Positions 37,566 through 46,752 of a stretch of DNA of 64,000 nucleotides are shown one piece after another. This DNA comes from Staphylococcus argensis (GTDB lineage: Bacteria > Bacillota > Bacilli > Staphylococcales > Staphylococcaceae): positions 939,655 through 1,003,654 of the forward strand of contig NZ_PPPX01000001.1 of assembly GCF_002902305.1 (NCBI RefSeq), written 5' to 3'. The notes under the pieces are model-generated. The model made no database searches, was not told the DNA's origin, and was given only the letters and a program-made list of their open reading frames with translations. Both the position numbers and the translations under genes were made by a program. Numbering within the stretch: the first letter of the stretch is position 1; every line of letters begins with the position of its first letter.

Positions 37566-38633
37566 TTATTTGATCGTTTGCATAAGTTCAAACATCGGTA
37601 ACATAATAACGAGATATAATGCGACAATTAAAAACGCGAGTAATCCAAAAATAATAGGTTGAACGAATTTAAGTTGCTTCAGTATTTTACGTTCAATCTT
37701 TGCGATAAGTATCGAACTATACAGCTTGAGTTCAATATCAAGCTTCCCCTTCTTCTGACCCTGTTCAATAAAAGTAATTAACTCGTGTTCAAAACATTTA
37801 AGCGAAGCTAAAGTACCCCCTAAAGGAGAACCTGCTTCAGTTTGTTCTAAAATATAATGACCTAAGTAATTGAGATAAGCATCTTTTTTCTGAGAAGTAT
37901 AAATTTCAACAATTTTATTCAATGAAATTCCATTACGATAAAACAAAGAAAATTCTGTTGCTAGACGATACGTCTTTAATAACTTGAAATAATGCTTGAG
38001 GTGTGGAACGTGAAGTACGAATTGAATGCGAGATTGTGGTGATAAACGTCGGTATAATACTATGAGTATGAAAGTGATACAACTGGTAATGATAAAAGTA
38101 ACAAATAGACTGGGAGGCAATAGAACGATGAACTGAGTGAGCATCATTTGAAATGGTGACAAGTTAACATCCATCGTTTCGTAGAGATTCTGAAATTCTG
38201 GAATGACGGTTTGATTTAAGACGATAAGCATCACAATAAATATCGAAAGTAATACAATAGGATATTGCAACGTTTTAAGTAAACTTTGTTTCGCTTGTCG
38301 TTGCCTTTCCATATAATCGATACTCGAAGTCAGACAAGTATTAAGCTCTCCAAATAACTCTGCAAAATACACTTGCATGACTATTGTTTGAGGATATTGT
38401 AAGAGCTCTAGAATCGTTGCGCATCCTGAACCTTGCTGTAGTGCTTGAGTAATTTGTTGATGTGTTTCTTTATGACGGATATGAAGGTGTTGAAGCAAAA
38501 AGTAAATCGCTTCAGATAAAGTGAAACCATGTGCTAATAAATCTGCGAGACGTTTTAAAAAGTCAATTTGATCGAGTGTAGATAAAGGCTTACGTTGCAA
38601 ATATTTAGAGATAGCGATCGACTGTGTCTTCAC
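37566..38633 (-). CDS. comGB: Competence type IV pilus assembly protein ComGB
   Basis: Polytopic platform protein of the GspF/PilC family, 355 residues, with three membrane helices (about 147-170, 200-225 and 325-350) and duplicated cytoplasmic helical domains. GTG start at 38633 follows GAAGGTG and overlaps comGA by 29 nt. It links the ATPase ComGA with the pseudopilins. Confidence 0.9.
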   Translation of the reverse strand: MKTQSIAISKYLQRKPLSTLDQIDFLKRLADLLAHGFTLSEAIYFLLQHLHIRHKETHQQITQALQQGSGCATILELLQYPQTIVMQVYFAELFGELNTCLTSSIDYMERQRQAKQSLLKTLQYPIVLLSIFIVMLIVLNQTVIPEFQNLYETMDVNLSPFQMMLTQFIVLLPPSLFVTFIITSCITFILIVLYRRLSPQSRIQFVLHVPHLKHYFKLLKTYRLATEFSLFYRNGISLNKIVEIYTSQKKDAYLNYLGHYILEQTEAGSPLGGTLASLKCFEHELITFIEQGQKKGKLDIELKLYSSILIAKIERKILKQLKFVQPIIFGLLAFLIVALYLVIMLPMFELMQTIK

Positions 38634-39579
38634 AAATCACACCTTCTTTCGACATTTCTTTGAGAATGTATGATAAATTCTGAAATGTATAAGGCATCGT
38701 TTGTTCATGCTCGAAAAAGTAAGCAATATCCTCTTTCATCATCATTTCGCAGACCAATTCTCGCTTATCATCGCTAATGGGAATAAGACGTTGATTCGTT
38801 ATATTGATCAGCGCTTGTTTAATTTCTTGCTCAGATATACCCATTTCTAACAGACGAAGTAAAGTACCTCTACAATCATTTGCATGAATTGTTGAGAGGA
38901 CGAGATGCCCGCTCATACTAGCTTGAATAACATATTTCGCTACATTAGCATCACGAATTTCTCCGATGAGAATGATATCAGGATCGCAGCGCAATATCGC
39001 TTTAAATGAGCTGGCATAATTAATGCCCGCCTTCTCGTTAATCGCAATTTGAGTGATCCCATTAATTTTTTGTTCAATAGGGTCTTCCACTGTAATAATG
39101 TTTAAATTTAACTGCTCTTTAGCATAATTGATCATCTGATACATTAATGTGCTTTTACCAGAACCTGTTGGTCCGCTAAAAAGAATTAATCCTTGCTTCT
39201 TATTCATCAGTTTGTACAAAATATCTCCGTGCTTCGTTTCGGAATGTTGTTCAAAGTATTGAGGTATTAAGCGAATGACACAGCTTTCAATACCTAATGA
39301 AAGCGGCAATGTTGAAATACGTAAATAATAAGGTCGCTTGGCTTTAAATAAATAACGGCCACTTTGTGCAATGATATGTGTAGATACATCCAAACCTGCC
39401 AAATACTTCATATACGTTAGTAGTTTCGTATATGTTTCATGTTGAATCGATTCAAAGCTTTGCAGGTTATCATTGATACGGAACTTTACAAAGACTTCTT
39501 CTTCTGATGGAATAAAATGAATGTCCGACGCTTCGTGTTGGATTGCCCTTGAAATCATTTCTTTGAATAATAGCTTCAA
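38605..39579 (-). CDS. comGA: Competence pseudopilus ATPase ComGA
   Basis: Assembly ATPase of the type II/IV secretion family that powers the DNA-uptake pseudopilus. 324 residues; Walker A LFSGPTGSGKSTLMYQ, Asp box VEDPIEQ, Walker B CDPDIILIGEIRD and His box STIHANDCRG. It starts at TTG 39579. Its perfect ribosome binding site (AGGAGG) is buried in a 12-bp hairpin at 39583-39616, so translation of the first comG gene seems structurally controlled. Confidence 0.94.
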   Translation of the reverse strand: MKLLFKEMISRAIQHEASDIHFIPSEEEVFVKFRINDNLQSFESIQHETYTKLLTYMKYLAGLDVSTHIIAQSGRYLFKAKRPYYLRISTLPLSLGIESCVIRLIPQYFEQHSETKHGDILYKLMNKKQGLILFSGPTGSGKSTLMYQMINYAKEQLNLNIITVEDPIEQKINGITQIAINEKAGINYASSFKAILRCDPDIILIGEIRDANVAKYVIQASMSGHLVLSTIHANDCRGTLLRLLEMGISEQEIKQALINITNQRLIPISDDKRELVCEMMMKEDIAYFFEHEQTMPYTFQNLSYILKEMSKEGVICEDTVDRYL

Positions 39580-39582
39580 AAA

Positions 39583-39616
39583 ATCACCTCCTACATATAT
39601 ACACGTAGGAGGTGAT
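39583..39616 (-). promoter_or_regulatory. Hairpin sequestering the comGA ribosome binding site
   Basis: A perfect 12-bp inverted repeat with a 10-nt A/T-rich loop (arms 39583-39594 and 39605-39616). In the mRNA the 3' arm is GTAGGAGGTGAT, the comGA binding site 7 nt before the TTG; the 5' arm ATCACCTCCTAC shares its first ten bases with the 16S rRNA 3' end. The fold would block initiation. Confidence 0.75.
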
Positions 39617-39645
39617 GATTTTACTTTTATGAATTTGAGAAACTT

Positions 39646-40272
39646 TTAAAAACCTAGTAAGTAAGGGTTATCTATCTCAGCCTCAACTGAAGTAGATGGC
39701 CCATGTCCTGGATAAAGTGGTAAGGTTTCATCAAGTTCAAATAACTTAAATTTAATGCTGTCGATCAGTGTTTCCATGTCACCACGATATAAATCTGTAC
39801 GACCAATACCTCCGTTAAAGAGCGTATCGCCTACGACAGCAAATTCATCAAATACATAAGTTAGACTGCCTGGAGAATGACCTGGTGTGTGTAGAACTTC
39901 AATAGAGAAATTCCCTATTTTTGTTGAACCTTCATTAAGATTCGTCGGCTGAGCTTGACTCGTAATCTCTGGTAAACCATATTGCTTAAATTTAGCAGCG
40001 CCGTTCTTCTCTGGATCAGTTAAGAAATCAAATTCTTCTTCATTCAAATAAACAGGCACATCATATTCTGCTAAAATGTCATCTAATGCACCAATATGAT
40101 CAAAATGCGCATGTGTAAGAATAATGGCGATGAGTGGTTTATCAATTTCTTTAAGGCGTTCTAAGATTTTCTCACTTTCGCTTGAAGGGTCTACGAGTAA
40201 TAGCTCATCATCATTCTCAATAAAATACGTGTTCGTACTAGCAATACCTAAAGTTAAATGAGAAATTTGCAT
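39646..40272 (-). CDS. MBL-fold hydrolase (YqgX/glyoxalase II-like)
   Basis: A 208-residue metallo-beta-lactamase-fold hydrolase with LTHAHFDHIGAL (HxHxDH), LHTPGHSPGSLTY, VVGDTLFNGGIGRTDL and LYPGHGPST. These are the complete ligands for a dinuclear site as in hydroxyacylglutathione hydrolase; the substrate in a bacillithiol-using organism is unknown. It shares its start region with the end of yqgV. Confidence 0.9.
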   Translation of the reverse strand: MQISHLTLGIASTNTYFIENDDELLLVDPSSESEKILERLKEIDKPLIAIILTHAHFDHIGALDDILAEYDVPVYLNEEEFDFLTDPEKNGAAKFKQYGLPEITSQAQPTNLNEGSTKIGNFSIEVLHTPGHSPGSLTYVFDEFAVVGDTLFNGGIGRTDLYRGDMETLIDSIKFKLFELDETLPLYPGHGPSTSVEAEIDNPYLLGF

Positions 40273-40598
40273 TATTGATCACCTTGATTAGATAAATGCT
40301 TTTGTACTGACGCAAGTTTATCATTCATCTTACGAGATTTGTCTTGACGGTCATCGATACGAAGGTTGGTACAAACGCGATCAAGACCTTTATCAAATGG
40401 TAGTTCATGAATCGCTTGAACGACTTCGAATAAATCTTTCAAGTCACCTTCAATCAATGTGTTCATCGGTGTAAGTTGATAATCAATCTTGCCTTCAGAT
40501 TTAAATTCCTCGAGTTTAGTTTGAATTTCTGCGATGTACTTACTCACACTTGGACCTTCAGTTCCTACTGGTATAACAACGACGTCTACAATTGCCAT
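40272..40598 (-). CDS. MTH1187 family thiamine-binding protein (YqgV-like)
   Basis: A 108-residue ferredoxin-like protein of the MTH1187/YkoF group. Typical VVVIPVGTEGPSVSKYIAEI at the N-terminus and LTPMNTLIEGDLKDLFEVV. Members bind thiamine-type ligands; the cellular role is unclear. It overlaps glk and the hydrolase by 1 nt each, so it is tightly embedded in a glk operon. Confidence 0.85.
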   Translation of the reverse strand: MAIVDVVVIPVGTEGPSVSKYIAEIQTKLEEFKSEGKIDYQLTPMNTLIEGDLKDLFEVVQAIHELPFDKGLDRVCTNLRIDDRQDKSRKMNDKLASVQKHLSNQGDQ

Positions 40599-41584
40599 TA
40601 TTTAACTCCTCCCTTTTCAATCACATAAGTGTAAATCAAGCCTGCCGCACCGGTAATACCTGCATCATTACCTAACTGTGCTTGGACAATTTCAGTTTCA
40701 TATTGTGCAGGTGTGAAAGTGATATTGCGGTATTCAGTCTTAATATTCTCGATCAATATTGGTCCTGCTGTAGACATGCCACCGCCGAGTATGATGTATT
40801 TCGGATTGCTTGTCACACTGATGATACTACATACATAAGCGATATAGTTGGCGACTTTCTCGGTGATAAAGATACAGAATTGATCGCCTGCTTTAGCTGC
40901 GTCAAATACATCTTTCGCAGTCACTTTATGTTCCTTAATTAATTCGAGAATAGAAGATTTAAATGTCAGTTTCGGATAGTAAAAGTAAACGAGATTGACG
41001 ACACCTGTTGCAGAAGCGACGGTTTCTACACAACCTGATTTACCGCAATTACATCTGAAACGCTGATCTTGATCGATGCGGAAGTGACCAATTTCGGCAC
41101 CAGAACCTTTGTGACCATGAACGATTTCACCATTGGAGATGATACCCCCACCGAGTCCTGTGCCTAGTGTGATTGCAACCACGTCATCAGCTTCGTTACC
41201 TGCACCTTTATGCTTCTCACCGAGCGCCGCAACGTTAGCGTCATTATCGACATAGACTGGGCAATCTACGAATTGTTGGAACATCTCACGCACATGAACT
41301 CGTTCTTTCCAATAGAGGTTGACTGCGCCGTCGACGATTCCTGATTCGAAGTCTACAGGACCAGGCACGCCGATACCCACGCCGATCACTTGTGTAAAGT
41401 CGAAGTCATGAGCAGAAAGTTGTTCTTCGAAAGATTGATAGATTTGTTCGAGTAGTTTGTAACCTGTAGGATCAGTTGTATCTGTCTTTATAGACCATTT
41501 ATGAATTTGATTGATCTTCTCATCAAATAGTCCGAGTTTACATGTTGTACCACCAACATCTGCCGCTAAAATGATTTTTGACAT
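40598..41584 (-). CDS. glk: Glucokinase (ROK family)
   Basis: ATP-dependent phosphorylation of free glucose. 328 residues; ATP motif [27 protein letters not shown], catalytic Asp in [14 protein letters not shown] and the ROK zinc site [10 protein letters not shown]. Located directly after yqgQ, as in B. subtilis yqgQ-glcK. ATG follows AAGGAAG. Confidence 0.94.
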   Translation of the reverse strand: MSKIILAADVGGTTCKLGLFDEKINQIHKWSIKTDTTDPTGYKLLEQIYQSFEEQLSAHDFDFTQVIGVGIGVPGPVDFESGIVDGAVNLYWKERVHVREMFQQFVDCPVYVDNDANVAALGEKHKGAGNEADDVVAITLGTGLGGGIISNGEIVHGHKGSGAEIGHFRIDQDQRFRCNCGKSGCVETVASATGVVNLVYFYYPKLTFKSSILELIKEHKVTAKDVFDAAKAGDQFCIFITEKVANYIAYVCSIISVTSNPKYIILGGGMSTAGPILIENIKTEYRNITFTPAQYETEIVQAQLGNDAGITGAAGLIYTYVIEKGGVK

Positions 41585-41588
41585 AATT

Positions 41589-41783
41589 CTACTTCCTTCT
41601 TTGACTAATAATTAATTTACATTGAAGATACTGTTCTTTAGATATCAGTTCAAATTGGTAAAGCTGTTTAATTTCTTGTTCGATCATTTCTAAATAATCG
41701 TTAGGATCTTTAAAGTAAATGACGAATCCAAACTGCTTTAACAATTGTAAGACATCATAGAAAGACTGAATTTCTTTAGACAT
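41589..41783 (-). CDS. YqgQ family protein (DUF910)
   Basis: A 64-residue helical protein with the family's [17 protein letters not shown] core. Function unknown; in Firmicutes it almost always precedes glucokinase. The start is ATG at 41783 (MSKEIQS) or at 41792, overlapping the rhomboid gene end by a few nucleotides. Confidence 0.82.
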   Translation of the reverse strand: MSKEIQSFYDVLQLLKQFGFVIYFKDPNDYLEMIEQEIKQLYQFELISKEQYLQCKLIISQRRK

Positions 41784-41784
41784 A

Positions 41785-43224
41785 CTAATCATCCAACTCT
41801 TTCTTTAATCTCTGATATGCATCTTTATTGGGATCAGCTTTGACCGCTTTTTTAATATAACTTTTTGCTTTACTTTTATTATCAATCGCTCGACTAGCGA
41901 TCGCAATTTCATAGTTTAAAATGCCTGAGTTTGGATGTTCACGCAAACCACGTTGCCAATCTGCAATGGCTTCGGTCTTTGAATGTTTGCTTGCAGTGAT
42001 TAATCCTTTAAGATAATAGGTTTCATCATCATCATAGTGTTTAGCAATCGTGTGTTTTACCATACTTTCTGCACTATCATAATGTCCTGCTGCCATCTCA
42101 CTGGTAATAATATGGTTATAAATATTCTTCTCTTGAATAGTATAAATTCGGATTTGAGCTGCTAAAAATAGCACAAGTGTAATAATCAATACGATCCAAA
42201 AGCCTGTGCGATTATGTTTAAAATAGTAACCCATCAACGTAATTAACACACCGCCAATAAATCCACCAAGATGCGCCACAATATTGATATTTGGAATGAA
42301 AATGGAAATACCGATTAGAATAACCAATACGATAAGTAACTGGCCGATTAATTTACGATTAAACGTTTTACTTAAGTACATAAATGTAAAAATAGCTCCA
42401 ATTAATCCAAATATAGCACCACTCGCACCTGCGGAAACAGTGTGCGTGTTAAAAGATAATGAGGCAAAGTTACCGAATAAACCAGCAAATAAATAAATCA
42501 CTGGCATGCGCCAATGGCCGACGATGGATTCGACAATTTTACCGAAGATAAATAAACTCAACATATTCATGAGTAAATGTTCAAAGTTGAAGTGCAGGAA
42601 CATTGACGTAATAAGTCGGTACCATTCGCCATGAACGAAGTTGAAATGAACTAACCCACCGACATCTAAAAGTTTAAAGTCTGAAAAACGATTCAGCACT
42701 AAAAACATAATGAGCCAAATAAAGACGTTCACCGCAATTAAACCATACGTAATTGGCGCAAACTTCAACATGTGCTTCTCAATCGGATTCGTATTCAACG
42801 CTTGCTTGCGATAATGTGATTTGGTCTTCTTGTCTTCGAAGCGGCTTGCCAACCGTAATCCGAGACTCGAAGTGACTCGGTCAACATCTGATTTCTCGCG
42901 CAATATCTTGAAACGATATTTATGACTATGATGACTATCTAAATCCTCATTTGCGAAACCTTTATCAGTAAGTATTAACACACTATACTGCTTCGGTGTA
43001 AAGTTAAGAAATTGAGTAATATCTGAACTATGCTCTTCTATTCGTTCTTTAATGAAACGTACATCTTGGGTAGAACTCGCACCATACTGGAAAATGACTA
43101 CTTTCTTCGTTTGTTGATTAGAAAGCCAGATCTCGGTGTAGTCTTTATTATAATGAACGAGATGATAGTTCTTATATTTAATCCATAAATAGATAAGTTT
43201 CCAATAATTTCTTTCTATATTCAT
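41785..43224 (-). CDS. gluP: Rhomboid family intramembrane serine protease (GluP-like)
   Basis: A 479-residue membrane protease. An N-terminal soluble domain (1-150) is followed by about seven membrane helices with the catalytic Ser in GASGAIFGLIGA (about 265) and His in IVAHLGGFIGG (about 317), then a C-terminal TPR domain (375-479). This tripartite layout is that of B. subtilis GluP (YqgP). It lies 12 bp below the 5-FTHF cyclo-ligase gene. Confidence 0.9.
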   Translation of the reverse strand: MNIERNYWKLIYLWIKYKNYHLVHYNKDYTEIWLSNQQTKKVVIFQYGASSTQDVRFIKERIEEHSSDITQFLNFTPKQYSVLILTDKGFANEDLDSHHSHKYRFKILREKSDVDRVTSSLGLRLASRFEDKKTKSHYRKQALNTNPIEKHMLKFAPITYGLIAVNVFIWLIMFLVLNRFSDFKLLDVGGLVHFNFVHGEWYRLITSMFLHFNFEHLLMNMLSLFIFGKIVESIVGHWRMPVIYLFAGLFGNFASLSFNTHTVSAGASGAIFGLIGAIFTFMYLSKTFNRKLIGQLLIVLVILIGISIFIPNINIVAHLGGFIGGVLITLMGYYFKHNRTGFWIVLIITLVLFLAAQIRIYTIQEKNIYNHIITSEMAAGHYDSAESMVKHTIAKHYDDDETYYLKGLITASKHSKTEAIADWQRGLREHPNSGILNYEIAIASRAIDNKSKAKSYIKKAVKADPNKDAYQRLKKELDD

Positions 43225-43236
43225 TTGTGCCTCCGC

Positions 43237-43773
43237 TTAAGTTGTAGTTTCAATGATTTGATCTACGGGTTGGTCATGATTCTCGGGTGTAAAGTCATGG
43301 CGTTGAATATCATAAATTAAACTTAATGTTGGAGGTTGATGATCGGTTAAGTATTTATCGAAGTAACCGCCTCCGTAGCCGATACGATAACCATCGTCTT
43401 TAAACACTACTCCAGGAACGATTACTAAATCCAGTTGATTACACAGAGGTGTGTCCTCTGTCACATGATTGATTCCTTTATCATCTGGTCCAATCGCATC
43501 CATATGTGGAAGTTGTTTGAAATTCATTTCCTTGTGCGCATAGTCTGTTTCTGGAACGTATACTTCTTTACCTTGCTCAAGCATGTGTTCAATGATCGGT
43601 GTGGTGTTTACTTCGTGTGGCATTGATAATACGACTCCCACTTTGTGCGCTTGTTGGAATTGTTCAGTTGCATAAAGTTGCTGAGCTAAGTCTTCATCAG
43701 CGCGTTGTTTTGTTTCTTTATCCAACGCTTTCATTTGTTGAAGTGTTTCCTTTCTTAACGACTTCTTAGACAT
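43237..43773 (-). CDS. 5-formyltetrahydrofolate cyclo-ligase
   Basis: ATP-dependent conversion of 5-formyl-THF into 5,10-methenyl-THF, returning folate to the one-carbon pool also used by GcvT. 178 residues with KSLRKETLQQMK at the N-terminus, VIVPGVVFKDDGYRIGYGGGYFDKYL near the C-terminus (GYGGGYYD-type phosphate loop). Member of the YqgN family. Confidence 0.92.
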   Translation of the reverse strand: MSKKSLRKETLQQMKALDKETKQRADEDLAQQLYATEQFQQAHKVGVVLSMPHEVNTTPIIEHMLEQGKEVYVPETDYAHKEMNFKQLPHMDAIGPDDKGINHVTEDTPLCNQLDLVIVPGVVFKDDGYRIGYGGGYFDKYLTDHQPPTLSLIYDIQRHDFTPENHDQPVDQIIETTT

Positions 43774-43993
43774 GCTTACACCCTCTTTATATAAACTAAA
43801 TATATTATAACGTTTCTCTTAGGCAATGTCATTTCAGGGCTGTCACCACGGTGGATAAAATTAGTTTAAGGACAAACGATAAAATTGAATATCGTTTTGT
43901 TGAACTGACTATAATTACAAGTGTTGAATTTATAATTAAATTAACTCCCAATTCTGAGTAAAGTAAGCTATGTTGATTGTAATATTTTGATAC

Positions 43994-44031
43994 GAGTGGC
44001 GCCGATACGAGGAAATCAACAATTTCTGTGC
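43994..44031. repeat. Degenerate copy of the hairpin repeat
   Basis: ACGAGGAAATC-aac-AATTTCTGTG resembles the core of the full copy about 120 bp downstream. The 43774-44226 gap otherwise shows no gene. Confidence 0.35.
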
Positions 44032-44140
44032 ATTTAAAAAGTTACCGTTAAATTATAAAGATTTGCCGCATTAAGTCTTATTCATTAATTGCGCTGTATT
44101 TGAGGTTGCTGGTGTTACCTCTAATACGAGTCAACTGTGT

Positions 44141-44181
44141 GGAAGCAAGACAACGAAATCAAAGATTTCTGTCTTGCTCCC
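44141..44181. repeat. Dispersed intergenic hairpin repeat, copy B
   Basis: Outer stem GGAAGCAAGACA with TGTCTTGCTCCC, inner stem CGAAATC-aaa-GATTTC; nearly the same sequence as copy A at 4096-4135. The preceding 40 bp (GCTGGTGTTACC...GAGTCA) also align with the sequence preceding copy A. Confidence 0.7.
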
Positions 44182-44216
44182 AAAAAAAAGTACCAAGCTC
44201 CGAAGAACTTGGTACT
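44182..44216 (-). terminator. Terminator after rpmG
   Basis: A 9-bp perfect stem AGTACCAAG/CTTGGTACT (44189-44216) followed in the minus direction by a run of eight T, abutting repeat copy B. Confidence 0.92.
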
Positions 44217-44226
44217 CGAAAATTTC

Positions 44227-44376
44227 TTATTTAGTTTCACGGTGTAAAGTGTGTTTGTTATCACGTGAACAGAATTTTTTCATTTCAATACGTTCTGGGT
44301 TATTGCGCTTGTTTTTAGTAGAGATGTAGTTTCTGTCACCACATTCTGTGCAAGCTAATGTAATATCTACGCGCAT
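44227..44376 (-). CDS. rpmG: 50S ribosomal protein L33
   Basis: A 49-residue ribosomal protein, [17 protein letters not shown] through [17 protein letters not shown]. The first zinc-type pair (CTEC) is present, but in the second only one Cys remains (FCSRD), so zinc binding is doubtful. Full-length for L33. ATG follows AAGGAGG with 8-nt spacing. Monocistronic with its own terminator. Position next to pbp3 matches the staphylococcal L33 type 2 gene. Confidence 0.95.
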   Translation of the reverse strand: MRVDITLACTECGDRNYISTKNKRNNPERIEMKKFCSRDNKHTLHRETK

Positions 44377-44497
44377 GTTGTCTTCCTCCTTATCTCTTCA
44401 TAATACGACTAATTTATGATACCACTTCAAAGAGCAATTGAAAAGTAGTATTTAACATTCTACCCTTTTTCAAGCCTCTTTTAAACTTTTCAAGTCA

Positions 44498-46546
44498 TTA
44501 GTCTTTGTGATTTTTAAAATAATAATTAATAACGTCGCGGCCTAAGTCTCCGCCGTTGAGCCAAGGTTCAGGTACGGGTTGGTTCGTATACACAATACTA
44601 AACGCTAATTTCGGGTTATCTGCAGGTGCATAACCGATATAAGTTGAGTTAACTCGAGGATGACCATCTTGGTAAACCTCTGCTGTACCTGTCTTACCTG
44701 CTGAAGTCACGTCTGTATTGTGGAAACTTTGGTAACCTGTACCATCTATCTTGTTAAAGGTCATCTTGAACCCTTCTTGTACTTGGCTAAGTTCATCAGA
44801 AGTATTGTTGATACGGTTTAAGACGTTACCTTTAATCTTATGTTTCAATGGTCCGACTTCATCTTTGTTGGTTGCATCTCTCACTTCTAAACCGATGTGA
44901 GGTTGGACGCGATAGCCATCGTTGGCAATCGTTGAAACGTATTGAGAAAGCTGCATTGGTGTATACGTATCATACTGACCAATCGCTAAGTCTAAATAGT
45001 TACCTGAGTTGGTATTCAACGGTTCAATTTGTCCATTTGTCTCATTAGGTAAATCGATACCAGTCTTAACTCCTAGACCTACTTGATTTAGCCCTTTACG
45101 TAATTTCTGACCTGCCTCAGTGATATTGTTTGGTAGAGACATGTTAGGTGTGTATGGATCACCTGCAAGTTTCAACGCTGTCTTGAACATATAAACGTTA
45201 GATGAATGCATGAGCGCTTCTTTATCATCAATGTCCTTGCGACCATGTTGGTTGAAGTATGAGTGCTTTGTTAAGCCGCCACTGAATTTCAATGGTTCGT
45301 CGATCATGTGCTCGCCGACTTTAATTGCATTATTTTGATAGCCTGCAAGTAACGTGCCACCTTTGACTGAAGAACCTACTGCATACTGGCTCGTAAAGTT
45401 ACCGATATCGTAATCTGTGAGACTACCATCTTTATCGATTTGTTTACCTGCCATAGCAAGGATATCTCCATTCTTAGGATCTTGAACGACAATCATCGCT
45501 TTGTCCATATCTTTGGCACCTTCGCCACGGAGTTTCTTGATTTGTTTCTCAAGATACTCTTCTGTCTTTTTCTGTAAGTCGATGTCGATACTTAAGACGA
45601 GATCATCACCACGTGAACCAGGATTGACGACTTTAGAGTCTTTAACCTCACCTGATTTGTCAGTCGTGTATTTCATCTCTTTCTTCTTACCTTTCAACAC
45701 ATCTTCGTATTGATATTCAAGGTAAGATTTGCCGACACGATCATTACGTGAGTAGCCTTTGGATAAGTATTTATCCGTTAGTTCTTTTGGTATACCTTCT
45801 TCAGGCGTTGAAACATCACCGAAGACGCCTCTCAACGTTTTGCCATAAGGATATTTACGATCCCAATCCATTGTGGTATTCACACCTGGTAAGTCGGAAA
45901 GCTTTTGAGAAACTGCTGCGTACTCTTTATCAGAGACGTCATCATTCTTGATTGTTTGTGGGTTCAATGTTGACCCGGCCATCATTTCTCGATAAATAGC
46001 GAGTACTTGTAAGTCTTTCTTAGTTAAGCTATCAAGCTCTTTCTTTCCAATCTTATTATGTTGTGCCTTGTCAAACTGATCTTGAGAAATACTGCCATCG
46101 TTGAGTAAATTCTCTTCACGTTTCATCATGGATTGCGCTTTTTCCGGATGAAGTTGAATCCAGAAATCTTGTTTATCCCGTTTAGTGATCTTGTCTGTTT
46201 TCATATCGATGAGTGAGGATAATTTTTTAGCTGTTTTAAGAATTTCTCCTTGTGATGTCTTCTTACCTCTTGTATATGTAATAGCTTTTTTCGAAGCATT
46301 ATCTACTAAGACGTTACCGTTACGATCGAGAATGCGTCCTCGAGGCACGGATTCATTGACTGTTATGTTTTCGCTATCTTTGATTTGTTCTTTATAGTGA
46401 GAACCTTGTGCGATTTGTAAATAACCCAATCGCAGTACGATGATGGCAAAAATAAATACAATCACACCAAAGATAAAACGAATACGTTTATTCATGGTGT
46501 TTCTTATTTTTTCATCATTTGATCTTTCCTTTAATCTTTTTAACAA
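44498..46546 (-). CDS. pbp3: Penicillin-binding protein 3 (class B transpeptidase)
   Basis: Septal or side-wall peptidoglycan transpeptidase, 682 residues. A single N-terminal membrane helix (about 23-45) is followed by the class B dimerisation domain (PRGRILDRNG) and the transpeptidase domain with the active Ser in GSSVKGGT, SxN as HSSNVYMF and KTG as SAGKTGTAE. Close similarity to S. aureus PBP3 (recalled) supports the name. Monocistronic between rpmG and sodA. Confidence 0.93.
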   Translation of the reverse strand: MLKRLKERSNDEKIRNTMNKRIRFIFGVIVFIFAIIVLRLGYLQIAQGSHYKEQIKDSENITVNESVPRGRILDRNGNVLVDNASKKAITYTRGKKTSQGEILKTAKKLSSLIDMKTDKITKRDKQDFWIQLHPEKAQSMMKREENLLNDGSISQDQFDKAQHNKIGKKELDSLTKKDLQVLAIYREMMAGSTLNPQTIKNDDVSDKEYAAVSQKLSDLPGVNTTMDWDRKYPYGKTLRGVFGDVSTPEEGIPKELTDKYLSKGYSRNDRVGKSYLEYQYEDVLKGKKKEMKYTTDKSGEVKDSKVVNPGSRGDDLVLSIDIDLQKKTEEYLEKQIKKLRGEGAKDMDKAMIVVQDPKNGDILAMAGKQIDKDGSLTDYDIGNFTSQYAVGSSVKGGTLLAGYQNNAIKVGEHMIDEPLKFSGGLTKHSYFNQHGRKDIDDKEALMHSSNVYMFKTALKLAGDPYTPNMSLPNNITEAGQKLRKGLNQVGLGVKTGIDLPNETNGQIEPLNTNSGNYLDLAIGQYDTYTPMQLSQYVSTIANDGYRVQPHIGLEVRDATNKDEVGPLKHKIKGNVLNRINNTSDELSQVQEGFKMTFNKIDGTGYQSFHNTDVTSAGKTGTAEVYQDGHPRVNSTYIGYAPADNPKLAFSIVYTNQPVPEPWLNGGDLGRDVINYYFKNHKD

Positions 46547-46683
46547 CGCAACCTACCTCTATTCAATCGTTCTCTCTTAAAAGCATAAATGATTACGAAA
46601 GATTTTTCTATCATTTTAGTCAAATTAACTCGAGAAGATTTAACGTATTCATCTATATTAAAAAGCACCCCTAATATAAATAA

Positions 46684-46716
46684 GACTGCCGACGAGAATT
46701 TCTCATCGACAGCCTC
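46684..46716 (-). terminator. Terminator after sodA
   Basis: A 13-nt imperfect stem CTGCCGACGAGAA (46686-46698) with TTCTCATCGACAG (46700-46712), then TTATTTAT in the minus direction. Confidence 0.7.
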
Positions 46717-46752
46717 ATACTCCCTAATAGTTAAACTTTAGAGTAATGACGA

